From: Streptomyces silvae
Lineage (GTDB): Bacteria; Actinomycetota; Actinomycetes; Streptomycetales; Streptomycetaceae
NCBI RefSeq assembly: GCF_016745505.1
Contig: NZ_JAERUC010000147.1
Span: 1-64,000 of the forward strand
Direction: 5' to 3'
DNA length: 64,000 nt
The notes beneath the pieces were generated by a model. The model was not told where the DNA came from and ran no database searches. It was given only the letters and a program-made list of their open reading frames with translations. The translations under genes and the position numbers were made by a program. Below are positions 39,050-48,705 of the stretch, in pieces; position 1 is the first letter of the stretch; each line of letters opens with the position of its first letter.

Positions 39050-40843
39050 GTGACCCCACGCATCGAGGACTACGCCATCATCGGCGATCTCCAGACCGCC
39101 GCTCTGGTCGGCAGGAACGGTTCTGTCGACTGGCTCTGTCTGCCCCGCTTCGACTCGGGCGCCTGCTTCGCGGCCCTGCTCGGCGACGAGGACAACGGCC
39201 ACTGGCGCATCGCCCCCCAGGGCACGGACAGCACCGAGACCTGCACCCGGCGCGCCTATGTGGAGGACTCCCTGGTCCTGGAGACCTTCTGGGAGACCAG
39301 GACCGGGATCGTCAAGGTCATCGACTTCATGCCGCAGCGCGACAAGGCCCCCGACGTCATGCGGATCGTCGAGGGCGTCAGCGGCAGCGTCGACATGAGC
39401 TCCGTCCTGCGGCTGCGGTTCGACTTCGGCTCCGTGGTCCCGTGGATGCGCCGCTCGCACGGCCACCGGGTGGCCGTGGCGGGCCCCGACTCCGTCTGGC
39501 TGCGCAGCGAGCCGGCGGTGAAGACATGGGGCCAGCAGTTCAGCACCTGCTCCTCCTTCACGGTCTCCGAGGGCGAGAGCGTGGCGTTCGTCCTCACCTG
39601 GCACCCCTCGCACTCCCCTCGCCCCAAGCTGATCGACCCTCACAAGGCGCTGAAGCACACCCTCACCGACTGGGCGAAGTGGGCGGCGCGCTGCACGTAC
39701 CACGGCAGGCACCGGGAGGCGGTGCTCCGCTCCCTGATCACGCTGAAGGCGCTCACCTACGCTCCCACCGGCGGGATCGTGGCGGCCCTGACGACCTCGA
39801 TCCCGGAGGAGATCGGGGGCGTACGGAACTGGGACTACCGCTACTGCTGGCTGCGCGACTCCACCCTCACCCTGGCCGCCATGATCTCGGTCGGCTACAT
39901 GGAGGAGGCGGCCGCCTGGCGGGACTGGCTGCTGCGGGCCGTGGCCGGTGACCCCGCCGACCTCCAGATCATGTACGGGCTGGCCGGCGAGCGAAGACTT
40001 CCCGAGACGGAGCTGCCGTGGCTGCGGGGGTACGAGAACTCCCTGCCGGTCCGCATCGGCAACGCCGCCGTGCGGCAGCAGCAGCTCGACGTGTACGGCG
40101 AGGTCATCGACTCGCTCCGGCTGGCCCGCAACGCCGGGCTCCACGACAAGCCGCACGCCTGGAACCTCCAGCTCAGCCTGTTGGGCTTCCTGGAGTCCAC
40201 CTGGCGTGAGACGGACGAGGGCCTGTGGGAGGTCCGCGGGCAGCGCCGCCACTTCGTGCACTCCAAGGTGATGGCCTGGGTCGCGGCCGACCGCGCGGTG
40301 CGCACCCTGGAGGAGAACCCGGACCTGCCGGGCGACGCCGACCGGTGGCGGGCGATGCGGGACGCCGTGCACGCGGAGGTCTGCGAGAAGGGCTACGACC
40401 CCGTACGCAACACCTTCACCCAGTACTACGGCTCCGAGGAGCTGGACGCCTCGACGCTGCTCATCGTGCGCACCGGCTTCCTGCCGCCCGACGACCCCCG
40501 GGTGACCGGGACCGTCGACGCGGTGCGCCGCGAGCTCGCCCACGACGGTCTGATCCGCCGCTACAGCACCGAGGGCGGGTCGGTGGACGGCCTACCGGGT
40601 GACGAGGGGGCCTTCATCGCCTGCTCGTTCTGGCTGGTCGACGCGCTGAAGCGGACGGGCCGCACGGACGAGGCCGAGGAGCTCTTCGAACGGCTGCTGG
40701 AGCTGCGCAACGACGTGGGCCTGCTGGCCGAGGAGTACGACTCGGTGGCCTGCCGTCAGCTCGGGAACTACCCGCAGGCGTTCAGCCACATCGGTCTGGT
40801 GAACAGCGCGGTCGACCTCGCCGGTGAGGACTTGGCAGGATAG
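39050..40843 (+). CDS. Glycoside hydrolase family 15 protein (glucoamylase/trehalase-like)
   Basis: The 597-residue cytosolic protein opens with the bacterial GH15 N-terminal domain (IEDYAIIGDLQTAALVGRNGSVDWLCLPRFDS) and continues into an alpha/alpha barrel with NWDYRYCWLRDSTLT near residue 263. The catalytic Glu lies in the later GLWEVRG or EEYD regions. Actinobacterial relatives include both glucan glucohydrolases and trehalases, and sequence alone does not decide. GGGAAG lies upstream of the GTG at 39050. A short-chain dehydrogenase gene follows after 4 nt, so they are co-transcribed. Confidence 0.9.
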   Translation: MTPRIEDYAIIGDLQTAALVGRNGSVDWLCLPRFDSGACFAALLGDEDNGHWRIAPQGTDSTETCTRRAYVEDSLVLETFWETRTGIVKVIDFMPQRDKAPDVMRIVEGVSGSVDMSSVLRLRFDFGSVVPWMRRSHGHRVAVAGPDSVWLRSEPAVKTWGQQFSTCSSFTVSEGESVAFVLTWHPSHSPRPKLIDPHKALKHTLTDWAKWAARCTYHGRHREAVLRSLITLKALTYAPTGGIVAALTTSIPEEIGGVRNWDYRYCWLRDSTLTLAAMISVGYMEEAAAWRDWLLRAVAGDPADLQIMYGLAGERRLPETELPWLRGYENSLPVRIGNAAVRQQQLDVYGEVIDSLRLARNAGLHDKPHAWNLQLSLLGFLESTWRETDEGLWEVRGQRRHFVHSKVMAWVAADRAVRTLEENPDLPGDADRWRAMRDAVHAEVCEKGYDPVRNTFTQYYGSEELDASTLLIVRTGFLPPDDPRVTGTVDAVRRELAHDGLIRRYSTEGGSVDGLPGDEGAFIACSFWLVDALKRTGRTDEAEELFERLLELRNDVGLLAEEYDSVACRQLGNYPQAFSHIGLVNSAVDLAGEDLAG

Positions 40844-40847
40844 GGCC

Positions 40848-41603
40848 ATGGATCTTGGACTGAAGGACCGTGTGTACATCGTCACCGGGGCCACCCGCGG
40901 GCTGGGCAACGCCACCGCGCGCGCCCTCGCCGCCGACGGCGCGAAGGTGATCGTCTCGGGCCGTGACGAGAAGACGGCCGCCGAGGCCGCCGCCGAGCTG
41001 GGCCCCGACGCGGTCGGCGTCGGCTCGGACAACGCCGACCCGCTGGCCGCCCGGCGGCTGGTGGACGCCGCGAAGGAACGCTTCGGCCGGCTGGACGGCA
41101 TCCTCATCAGCGTCGGCGGCCCGGCCCCGGGCTTCGTCGCCGACAACACGGACGACCAGTGGCAGTCGGCCTTCGAGTCGGTCTTCCTCGGTGCCGTACG
41201 GCTGGCCCGTACGGCGGCGGAGACGCTCGGCGAGGGCGGTGTCATCGGCTTCGTCCTGTCCGGGTCCGTGCACGAGCCGATCCCCGGCCTGACCATCTCC
41301 AACGGTCTGCGCCCGGGCCTCGCCGGCTTCGCCAAGTCCCTCGCCGACGAGCTGGGCCCACGCGGCATCCGTGTCGTCGGGGTGCTGCCGGCCCGTATCG
41401 ACACGGACCGGGTGCGCGAGCTGGACGCCCTGTCGGGCGACGCGGAGGCCGCCCGTACGGCGAACGAGGCGCGCATCCCGCTGCGCCGCTACGGCACCCC
41501 GGAGGAGTTCGGGAAGACCGCGGCCTTCCTGCTCTCCCCGGCCGCCTCCTATCTGACGGGCATCATGGTGCCGGTCGACGGCGGCGCCCGGCACGGCTTC
41601 TGA
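40848..41603 (+). CDS. SDR-fold protein lacking the usual Tyr-Lys catalytic pair
   Basis: The 251-residue protein has a normal Rossmann motif (VTGATRGLG, about 12-20) and the C-terminal GIMVPVDGG block. In the active-site helix, where classical enzymes have YxxxK, it reads ISNGLRPGLAGFAKS: aligning from the conserved AKSLA puts Ser and Arg at the Tyr and Lys positions. It may be a non-enzymatic homologue or use another mechanism. The ATG at 40848 follows the GH15 stop by 4 nt. Substrate unknown. Confidence 0.85.
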   Translation: MDLGLKDRVYIVTGATRGLGNATARALAADGAKVIVSGRDEKTAAEAAAELGPDAVGVGSDNADPLAARRLVDAAKERFGRLDGILISVGGPAPGFVADNTDDQWQSAFESVFLGAVRLARTAAETLGEGGVIGFVLSGSVHEPIPGLTISNGLRPGLAGFAKSLADELGPRGIRVVGVLPARIDTDRVRELDALSGDAEAARTANEARIPLRRYGTPEEFGKTAAFLLSPAASYLTGIMVPVDGGARHGF

Positions 41604-41616
41604 CGGCGGGGCCGCG

Positions 41617-41640
41617 GGCGGCGGGGCGCTTCCCGCCGCC
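41617..41640. terminator. Bidirectional terminator between SDR and amaP
   Basis: GGCGGCGGG (41617-41625) pairs perfectly with 41632-41640 around a 6-nt loop, between convergent genes ending at 41603 and 41658. Confidence 0.65.
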
Positions 41641-41657
41641 GAAGAAGGGGCGGCCGG

Positions 41658-42236
41658 TCAGTTCACCCGCTCCGCGCGGTGCTTGACGGCCTTCAGACGG
41701 ACCTCGGCGGGCAGTTCCTCCAGCCCGGCCGAGGTCCGGGCGTGGGCCACCGCCCCCTCGGAGACCCCGCGCAGCACCAGTCCGGGGGTGGCGTGCGGTT
41801 CCATCAGCAGCCGGAGCCGGGCCCGCGGGGCGGTCCGCCGGCCGGTCAGTGTGGCCCTGGCGTCGGAGACCCCGTCCAGGGCCTCCGCCTCGTCGCCGAG
41901 CACACCCTCCAGGGCCTTGCCGCGCAGAAGCGCTCCCTCGCCGTCGCCGCTGTCGACCAGCACCTCGGCGAGGCGCCCGCGGCGCAGCTGGGCCAGGAGC
42001 CACCACAGCGCGAGGACCACCAGGACGGCGAGGACCGCGATGACGGTCGGCCACCACCAGCCCTCGTCACGCCACCTGGTGCGGTCGGCCTTGCTCAGCA
42101 GCACGTCGTCCTTGCCGTCGAAGGGCCACCAGGAGGGCACGGACACGCCGAGCCCGGTCGCGAGGACTGCGCCTCCCACGACGACGAGGATCAGCCCTGC
42201 CAGGCCGAGCAGGACCCGGTTGACGGTCTTGATCAC
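41658..42236 (-). CDS. amaP: Alkaline-shock-response membrane anchor protein (AmaP)
   Basis: The 192-residue protein has two membrane helices (about 7-27 and 61-82) and a C-terminal cytosolic domain of about 100 residues. The helices with the WWWPTVIAVLAVLVVLALWW segment and the following QLRR fit AmaP, which anchors Asp23 at the membrane in Staphylococcus. The GTG at 42236 lies 4 nt after the DUF6286 stop. It is the last gene of a five-gene operon with two Asp23-like genes. Confidence 0.85.
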   Translation of the reverse strand: MIKTVNRVLLGLAGLILVVVGGAVLATGLGVSVPSWWPFDGKDDVLLSKADRTRWRDEGWWWPTVIAVLAVLVVLALWWLLAQLRRGRLAEVLVDSGDGEGALLRGKALEGVLGDEAEALDGVSDARATLTGRRTAPRARLRLLMEPHATPGLVLRGVSEGAVAHARTSAGLEELPAEVRLKAVKHRAERVN

Positions 42237-42240
42237 GGGG

Positions 42241-42927
42241 TCACCCCTTCTTCGCCGGCCGGCGCACGTGCACGGAGAGGCCGGGCGGCCGGGCCAGGCC
42301 CAGCTCGCTGATGGCGTGGGACAGGACGGTGTCCAGGTCGGCCCGGACGTCGTCGAGTTCACGGAAGTGCGAGAGGGCGCGCACGGTCGCCTTGCGCCGG
42401 CTCATCTTCACCCGTACGGACTGCACCCCGGCCACCTCCACGGCCCGGTCCCGCAGGACGAGGGCGGCGGCGGTCCGGTCGAGCCCGGCCCGTACACCGG
42501 CGTGCCGGCGGCTCATGGGGAGCAGGGCACGCAGTCCAGGGGTGAGCGCGAGGAGGAGCAGCCAGAGGCCCAGTGCGGCCGCCAGCGCCGACGCCGCGAG
42601 GACCCATACGTCGTCGAGGTGACGGCTCGCCAGGTCGTCGGCGGCGGTGCGCCGCCACTGCATGGCCGGGTGGTCGGCCCGCACCGCGGCGACGTCGTAG
42701 AGCAGGAGTCCGCACCCCCCGAGCACGACGAGCGCGACCAGGGCCGCGGGGATCCTGCGCCCGGACCAGAACCGGCCCGCCCTGCCGCCCGGCTCCCCCC
42801 GTGCGGGGGCGGGTTCGTAGCTGGAGCCCGACGCGGACTGGTCCATCTCCAGCACACCGCCGGACGGCGCCGACTCGACGGTGGGCAGGCGCCGCGTACT
42901 GTTCTCCGGCTCCTGGGGCTCGGTCAT
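42241..42927 (-). CDS. DUF6286 family membrane protein
   Basis: The 228-residue protein has a Pro/Ser/Glu-rich N-terminal cytosolic part (1-55), two membrane helices (about 58-78 and 108-128) and a C-terminal domain (about 140-215). That domain resembles the end of AmaP: VRVKMSRRKATVRALS. Function unknown, but position and topology suggest a second envelope anchor of the Asp23 module. The ATG at 42927 overlaps the upstream stop by 4 nt. Confidence 0.8.
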   Translation of the reverse strand: MTEPQEPENSTRRLPTVESAPSGGVLEMDQSASGSSYEPAPARGEPGGRAGRFWSGRRIPAALVALVVLGGCGLLLYDVAAVRADHPAMQWRRTAADDLASRHLDDVWVLAASALAAALGLWLLLLALTPGLRALLPMSRRHAGVRAGLDRTAAALVLRDRAVEVAGVQSVRVKMSRRKATVRALSHFRELDDVRADLDTVLSHAISELGLARPPGLSVHVRRPAKKG

Positions 42928-43280
42928 CGGGTGCTCCCCTCCGGTGCGTTGCCCGCTCCCGACCGGTGCAGCCGTTCGACCTGCACCGCCACTTCGGGCA
43001 CTTCCATGCCCGCCAGGGCTTTTACCCGCTCACCGACGCGACGACGCACCGCGCCGCACTGACGGCCGATGTCGCAGGGGTAGGCGAGGTCGAGGGTGAC
43101 CCGCACCCGGGCGGTGTCGCGGTGCACGGTGACGGTGGCACGCGGCGCGTCGGCGTCCTTGGGCGGCCGCTCGTCCACGGCCTCCTTCGCCGCCTGTGCG
43201 GCGATCTTCGCCACGACCCGGTCGGCGATCCGGGTCTGCCCGCGCTCGGCGGCGCCGACCGGCCCTGTCACCCCCGTCAC
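42924..43280 (-). CDS. Short Asp23/Gls24-like protein
   Basis: In this 118-residue protein, TRIADRVVAKIAAQAAKEA at residues 15-33 matches the opening helix of Asp23 proteins. It is followed by a strand-rich part (VTVHRDTARVRVTLDLAYP) and a helix CGAVRRRVGERVKALAG. It is shorter and more divergent than the other Asp23 gene of this operon. The GTG start at 43280 overlaps the preceding stop by 4 nt, so co-translation with the small membrane protein is expected. Confidence 0.8.
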   Translation of the reverse strand: MTGVTGPVGAAERGQTRIADRVVAKIAAQAAKEAVDERPPKDADAPRATVTVHRDTARVRVTLDLAYPCDIGRQCGAVRRRVGERVKALAGMEVPEVAVQVERLHRSGAGNAPEGSTR

Positions 43281-43468
43281 CGTCGCCGGTCGCCGCGGTC
43301 GCGACTCCTGAAGAAGTCGCCGGGTTCAAGATCGCCGTCCAGGAAGCGGCCGGCGATGAAGCCGACCGCGCCCAGCGCGGCCACCAGCAGAAAGGCCCCG
43401 AAACCGCCGAAGTATCCGGCAAAACCGAGCGCCATGCCGGCCACCAGGCCGACCACAGCCATGCTCAT
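43277..43468 (-). CDS. Small two-helix membrane protein of the Asp23 module
   Basis: The 63-residue protein has two glycine-rich membrane helices (about 4-20 and 24-41) and a short basic and acidic tail. Its place between two Asp23-like genes matches that of the DUF2273 small membrane proteins in Firmicutes asp23 operons, although I cannot confirm homology. GAGGAGCAC precedes the ATG at 43468. Confidence 0.78.
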   Translation of the reverse strand: MSMAVVGLVAGMALGFAGYFGGFGAFLLVAALGAVGFIAGRFLDGDLEPGDFFRSRDRGDRRR

Positions 43469-43500
43469 CGTGTGCTCCTCAACTGCCGCGCGGGGGAGGT

Positions 43501-43992
43501 CTACTGGACGCGTGACTCGGACTCGTCCTCGTCGTCCTCCTCGTCGGGCAGCTTGACATCGCTCACGGCGATGTTGACCTCGACGACCTCCAGGCCGGTC
43601 ATCCGCTCGACCGCCGCGATGACGTTCTCGCGGACGTCGCGGGCCACCTCGGAGATCGCCACGCCGTAGTCGACGACGATCTCCAGGTCGAGGGCCGCCT
43701 GCGACTCGCCGACCTCGGCCTTGACGCCGCGGGACACGGACTTGTTGCCGCCGGGGACCCGGTCGCGCACGGCGCCGAACGTACGGGAGATGCCGCTGCC
43801 CATCGCGTGGACACCGACCACGTCCCGTGCGGCCATTCCGGCGATCTTCTCGACCACGCCGTCGGCGATGGTGGTACGGCCGCGCGTCCCGGGGGCTCCC
43901 CCGCCGCGCTTGCTGAACTGGCTCTGCCTGCCGTCGTCCCCGGTCACACTGCTGGGGCTGTCGGGCCGGTTCCGCTGTGGGCTCTCGGTCAT
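43501..43992 (-). CDS. Asp23/Gls24-family envelope stress response protein
   Basis: The 163-residue protein has a disordered N-terminal tail (1-40) and the Asp23 domain (about 42-148). The domain is recognisable from TTIADGVVEKIAGMAARDVVGVHAMG, IVVDYGVAISEVARDVRENV and VVEVNIAVSDV; the C-terminus is acidic. Asp23 proteins coat the inner face of the membrane and respond to alkaline or envelope stress. First gene of the operon, starting at the ATG at 43992 with AAGGGAAG upstream. Confidence 0.9.
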   Translation of the reverse strand: MTESPQRNRPDSPSSVTGDDGRQSQFSKRGGGAPGTRGRTTIADGVVEKIAGMAARDVVGVHAMGSGISRTFGAVRDRVPGGNKSVSRGVKAEVGESQAALDLEIVVDYGVAISEVARDVRENVIAAVERMTGLEVVEVNIAVSDVKLPDEEDDEDESESRVQ

Positions 43993-44085
43993 CGCCGCTC
44001 TTCCCTTCGGGGCGGGTTGAACTTCCGTGGCCCACAGTAAGTGCGCTTGCCCCGTCCCGCGCCGTGGATGGGGCAGGGTGGAGCA

Positions 44086-44790
44086 ATGACAACGGCTGAC
44101 AGCCCGCACCGGGCCGAGGGATGGACGACCGCGGTACGCCAACGGCTCGGCCTGGGCCGATTGCTCCCTCTGGGCGGCCCCGCCGACGGGTCCTGGATCG
44201 CGGAACGAGCGGCGGCGACGGTACTGCGCGAGGCCACGGCGGGGACGGGGACCGTGCTGGGCACGCTCAGGATCGCTCCGGCCGACGAGGACAACGCCCC
44301 TGATCCGGTGGTGCCCGGGCCTCCCAGCGCGCTGCGGCCCGGGCCGCTACGGATCGAGGCCGGCTTCGCCACGACGGCGCGGCGGCCGCTGCACACGACC
44401 GCGGACGCCCTGCGCGCCGCCCTGTTGACGGCGGCGGCCCAGCGGCTCGGCCTGCTGGTGGACGAGGTGGACCTGCGGGTGACGGAGCTGCTGGAGGAGG
44501 AGCCCCGCCCTGCCCCGGAGCGGCCCGCCGACGTCGTCGCGGCGGAACCGGCCGGCTCCTCCGATCCCGCCGGGACCGCGGCGGCCGGGGTTCCGGGCGT
44601 CGTCGCGCTGACCCATGTGCTGGGCAGCGCCGTGCAGCACACGGAAGGGCACGTCCGGGTGGAGCTCGCGACGGCCGGGGACCACCGGGCCCTGGATGTG
44701 GCGCAGGCGGTGCGCGGCGCGGTGGCCGACGCCGTGGAAGGGCGGCCGACGGTCGCCGTGCTGGTCACCGCCGTCGTGGACCGGAACTGA
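44086..44790 (+). CDS. Conserved protein divergent from the Asp23 operon
   Basis: The 234-residue protein is Ala/Pro-rich. Its two halves (about 30-125 and 160-234) both show an alpha/beta pattern with TADALRAALLTAAAQRLGLLVDEVDLRV in the first and ALDVAQAVRGAVADAVEGRPTVAVLVTAVV in the second. This resembles two weak Asp23-like repeats. Related streptomycete proteins carry the uninformative name nucleopolyhedrovirus P10 family. The ATG at 44086 has GGTGGAG upstream. The shared 93-nt promoter region with the Asp23 operon suggests a joint function. Confidence 0.72.
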   Translation: MTTADSPHRAEGWTTAVRQRLGLGRLLPLGGPADGSWIAERAAATVLREATAGTGTVLGTLRIAPADEDNAPDPVVPGPPSALRPGPLRIEAGFATTARRPLHTTADALRAALLTAAAQRLGLLVDEVDLRVTELLEEEPRPAPERPADVVAAEPAGSSDPAGTAAAGVPGVVALTHVLGSAVQHTEGHVRVELATAGDHRALDVAQAVRGAVADAVEGRPTVAVLVTAVVDRN

Positions 44791-44792
44791 CA

Positions 44793-44819
44793 CCGCCCCT
44801 CGCGGCCGGCGAGGGGCGG
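44793..44819. terminator. Bidirectional terminator before the enoyl-CoA hydratase gene
   Basis: CCGCCCCTCGC (44793-44803) pairs perfectly with 44809-44819 around a 5-nt loop, between convergent genes ending at 44790 and 44842. Confidence 0.82.
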
Positions 44820-44841
44820 CGTGTGCCGGTGTCGCGGCGGT

Positions 44842-45633
44842 TCAGTCGGCGAGACCCGCGAGGTCGCGCAGCCGTCGGCCCTGCGCGGCCCGCTCGGCGG
44901 TGCGCTGTTCCTCGTACGTACGCGAAAGGGCGCCGCTGAGCAGCGCCTTGGTCTCGACGACCGCGTCGCGCGGGGCGGCGAGCAGGGCCGCCGCCAGGTC
45001 GAGCCCGGCCGCGTCGAGCTGGTCGGCGGGGACGACGAGGTTGGCGAGACCGGTGCGCTCGGCCTCCTCGGCGTGCACGAAGCGGCCGGTGGCGCAGATC
45101 TCGAGCGCGCGGGCGTACCCCACGAGGTTCACCAGGGGGTGGGTGCCCGTGAGGTCGGGGACGAGACCGAGGCTGGTCTCGCGCATGGCGAACTGAACGT
45201 CCTCGGCGACGATCCGCAGATCACAGGCGAGGGCGAGCTGGAAGCCGGCACCGATCGCGTGCCCCTGGACGGCCGCGATCGACACGATGTCGTTGCGGCG
45301 CCACCAGGTGAACGCCTCCTGGTACGTGGCGATGGTCGCGTCGAGCTCGGCCTCCGGGCCGCGCGCCATGTCGAGGAAGGACGGCTCGCCGTCGAATCCC
45401 TCGGGTGCGAACGCCTGCCGGTCGAGGCCCGCGGAGAAGGACTTGCCCTCGCCGCGCAGCACGACGACCCGCACGCTGCCGGGGAGCAACCGTCCGGCCT
45501 CTGTCAACGCCCGCCACAGAGCGGGAGACTGAGCGTTGCGCTTGGCCGGGTTGGTGAGCGTCACCGTGGCAACCGCGTCATCGACGGTGAGCCGTACGCC
45601 GTCCTTGTCGAGCACAGAGTCGAGCGAGGTCAT
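44842..45633 (-). CDS. Enoyl-CoA hydratase/isomerase (crotonase family)
   Basis: The 263-residue crotonase-fold protein has the oxyanion-hole blocks VVLRGEGKSFSAGLDRQAF (about 58-76) and VQGHAIGAGFQLALACDLRI (about 123-142). One catalytic-type Glu lies in MRETSLGLVPD; the second canonical Glu is not obvious. It may hydrate enoyl-CoA in fatty-acid degradation or perform another crotonase reaction. It is located next to gbn as a single gene with its own start at 45633. Confidence 0.9.
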   Translation of the reverse strand: MTSLDSVLDKDGVRLTVDDAVATVTLTNPAKRNAQSPALWRALTEAGRLLPGSVRVVVLRGEGKSFSAGLDRQAFAPEGFDGEPSFLDMARGPEAELDATIATYQEAFTWWRRNDIVSIAAVQGHAIGAGFQLALACDLRIVAEDVQFAMRETSLGLVPDLTGTHPLVNLVGYARALEICATGRFVHAEEAERTGLANLVVPADQLDAAGLDLAAALLAAPRDAVVETKALLSGALSRTYEEQRTAERAAQGRRLRDLAGLAD

Positions 45634-45784
45634 GGAGCGCCTCCGGATCGGGTGCAGTCAGCACTTACTGGCAAGTAACTGAACAGTAACCACCCGGACG
45701 ACCCTACGGTCGGCCGGGTGGCCACCCGGTGTTCCGGTGAGCCCCGGGAGCCGGCCGTGACCGGCTCCTGACCGCCGCCCGCCG

Positions 45785-46006
45785 TCAGGCCGAAGCGGCC
45801 TTCTTGCCTCGAGTCGCTCCGCCGCGTCCCCGCAGCGTGACTCCGGACTCGCTGAGCATCCGGTGGACGAATCCGTAGGAGCGGCCCGTTTCCTCGGCCA
45901 GCGCCCGGATGCTCGCACCGGAGTCGTACTTCTTCTTCAGGTCTGCCGCGAGCTTGTCGCGCGCGGCGCCGGTCACCCGGCTGCCCTTCTTCAGAGTCTC
46001 GGCCAC
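45785..46006 (-). CDS. gbn: Nucleoid-associated HTH protein Gbn
   Basis: The 73-residue basic protein has a central helix-turn-helix (KKKYDSGASIRALAEETGRS, about 24-43, then YGFVHRMLSESGV) and Lys/Arg-rich ends. It matches Gbn of Streptomyces coelicolor (SCO1839), described as a nucleoid-associated protein that binds GATC-containing sites within gene bodies and affects sporulation and antibiotic production. GAGGAGG precedes the GTG start at 46006. The neighbours, a crotonase gene and an ABC-F gene, match my memory of its chromosomal setting. A cluster of GATC sites lies upstream. Confidence 0.9.
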   Translation of the reverse strand: MAETLKKGSRVTGAARDKLAADLKKKYDSGASIRALAEETGRSYGFVHRMLSESGVTLRGRGGATRGKKAASA

Positions 46007-46384
46007 CCGTGCCTCCTCAAGGAAGTGCGCTCTGGACTCTCATGATCACCCCTCCTGCGCTTCCTGGCCACCCATTCGGCAAGGTACGTACGACCGGATT
46101 CCGCGCCCGGAAGCGGCCGGACACAATCGGAATCCGGCATTCCTGGGGGCTCTGGGGCCCTGTGGGACGAGCTTCGGGAAAAACGGCCAGGTCAGGGCCG
46201 TACGGGGTGGAGTGGCCGGAAATGAGTGCGCCCGGCAGCTATCTGCCGGGCGCCGCGCCGGGGTACGAGACCCGCTCACCCAGATGATGGATCACCGATG
46301 GGCCGAATGATCCAGACGCGTTGGATCACCGGGCCCGCACCGGATCCGGGAGCCTTGCAGGGGGCCCGAAGAGGCCCTGGGAGG
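46007..46384. promoter_or_regulatory. gbn upstream region with GATC cluster and two inverted repeats
   Basis: This 378-nt gap shows no convincing gene. Four GATC sites fall within 57 nt (46290, 46309, 46324, 46343) and a fifth lies at 46044, near the gbn ribosome site. TGATCCA (46308-46314) and TGGATCA (46322-46328) form an inverted repeat. CCGGATTCCG (46094-46103) pairs with 46128-46137 across 24 nt. GCGCCCGGCAG (46228-46238) pairs with 46243-46253, probably the terminator of the ABC-F gene. The GATC cluster is a likely Gbn binding area. Confidence 0.5.
46228..46253 (-). terminator. Hairpin downstream of the ABC-F gene
   Basis: A perfect 11-bp stem with a CTAT loop lies about 130 nt beyond the ABC-F stop on the minus strand. 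It is the strongest stem in the gap. Confidence 0.6.
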
Positions 46385-47983
<1,599 letters not shown>

Positions 47984-48257
47984 GGAAATACTCCAGGGCG
48001 GTATGGACGGCGGAGGGACAGCGGACTCACGACTCGACGCCGTCTAGTGCACAAGGAGAATTGCCATGGACCCAGTCTACTGGCGGTGTCCACCTGCTTT
48101 TCCGCGTGTTCCCGCTCCGTCGCCTCGTCGAACCGCAGGTGGGACCCGGCCCGCTCGCGCACCTCGGCTGACGTTGTCAGTGGTCGGTGGAAGACTGAGA
48201 CGGAGATCACAGCGCATCACGCCGCGATCGCATCGGACAGCTGGAGAGGTGAGCTTG

Positions 48258-48665
48258 ATGCCAGGCACGAACGGTGTTCCCACGATCTTCCCGACGCTTC
48301 TGTACGACGACGCGAAGGCCGCGATCGGAGTGCTGACCCAGGCCCTGGGCTTCACCGAGGAGGCGGTGTACGAGGGCGAGGACGGCAGCGTGCTCCATGC
48401 CGAGCTGTCCTGCGGCAACGGCCGGGTGATGCTCGGCTCCAAGGGGGGCGAGGGGCTCTTCGCCAAGGCGATGGCCGGTGCCGGGCCCGCCGGGGTGTAC
48501 GTGGTGGTGGACGACGTGGACGCCCACCACGCGCGGGCCGTGGAGCACGGGGTGGAGATCCTGATGCCGCCCACCGACCAGAGCTACGGCTCCCGGGACT
48601 ACATGGCCCGGGACGCGGAGGGCAACGTCTGGAGCTTCGGGACGTACGCCCCGGGGGCCGCCTGA
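48258..48665 (+). CDS. VOC-family (glyoxalase/bleomycin-resistance fold) protein
   Basis: The 135-residue protein is made of the two beta-alpha-beta-beta-beta halves of the VOC fold: IFPTLLYDDAKAAIGVLTQALGF and VYVVVDDVDAHHARAVEHG, ending with YMARDAEGNVWSFG. This PhnB-like type can be an enzyme or a binding protein; metal ligands cannot be assigned with certainty. GAGAGGTG lies upstream of the ATG at 48258. It is divergent from the ABC-F gene with 274 nt between starts. Confidence 0.85.
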   Translation: MPGTNGVPTIFPTLLYDDAKAAIGVLTQALGFTEEAVYEGEDGSVLHAELSCGNGRVMLGSKGGEGLFAKAMAGAGPAGVYVVVDDVDAHHARAVEHGVEILMPPTDQSYGSRDYMARDAEGNVWSFGTYAPGAA

Positions 48666-48705
48666 TCCACGGGCCGGCTCCCCCGGGTCCGTACGCGCCG
48701 CGCGG

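Noticed and set aside
46009-46287. A 92-codon frame upstream of gbn on the + strand
   Set aside because: No ribosome site and no recognisable protein features. It runs through inverted repeats of the regulatory region.
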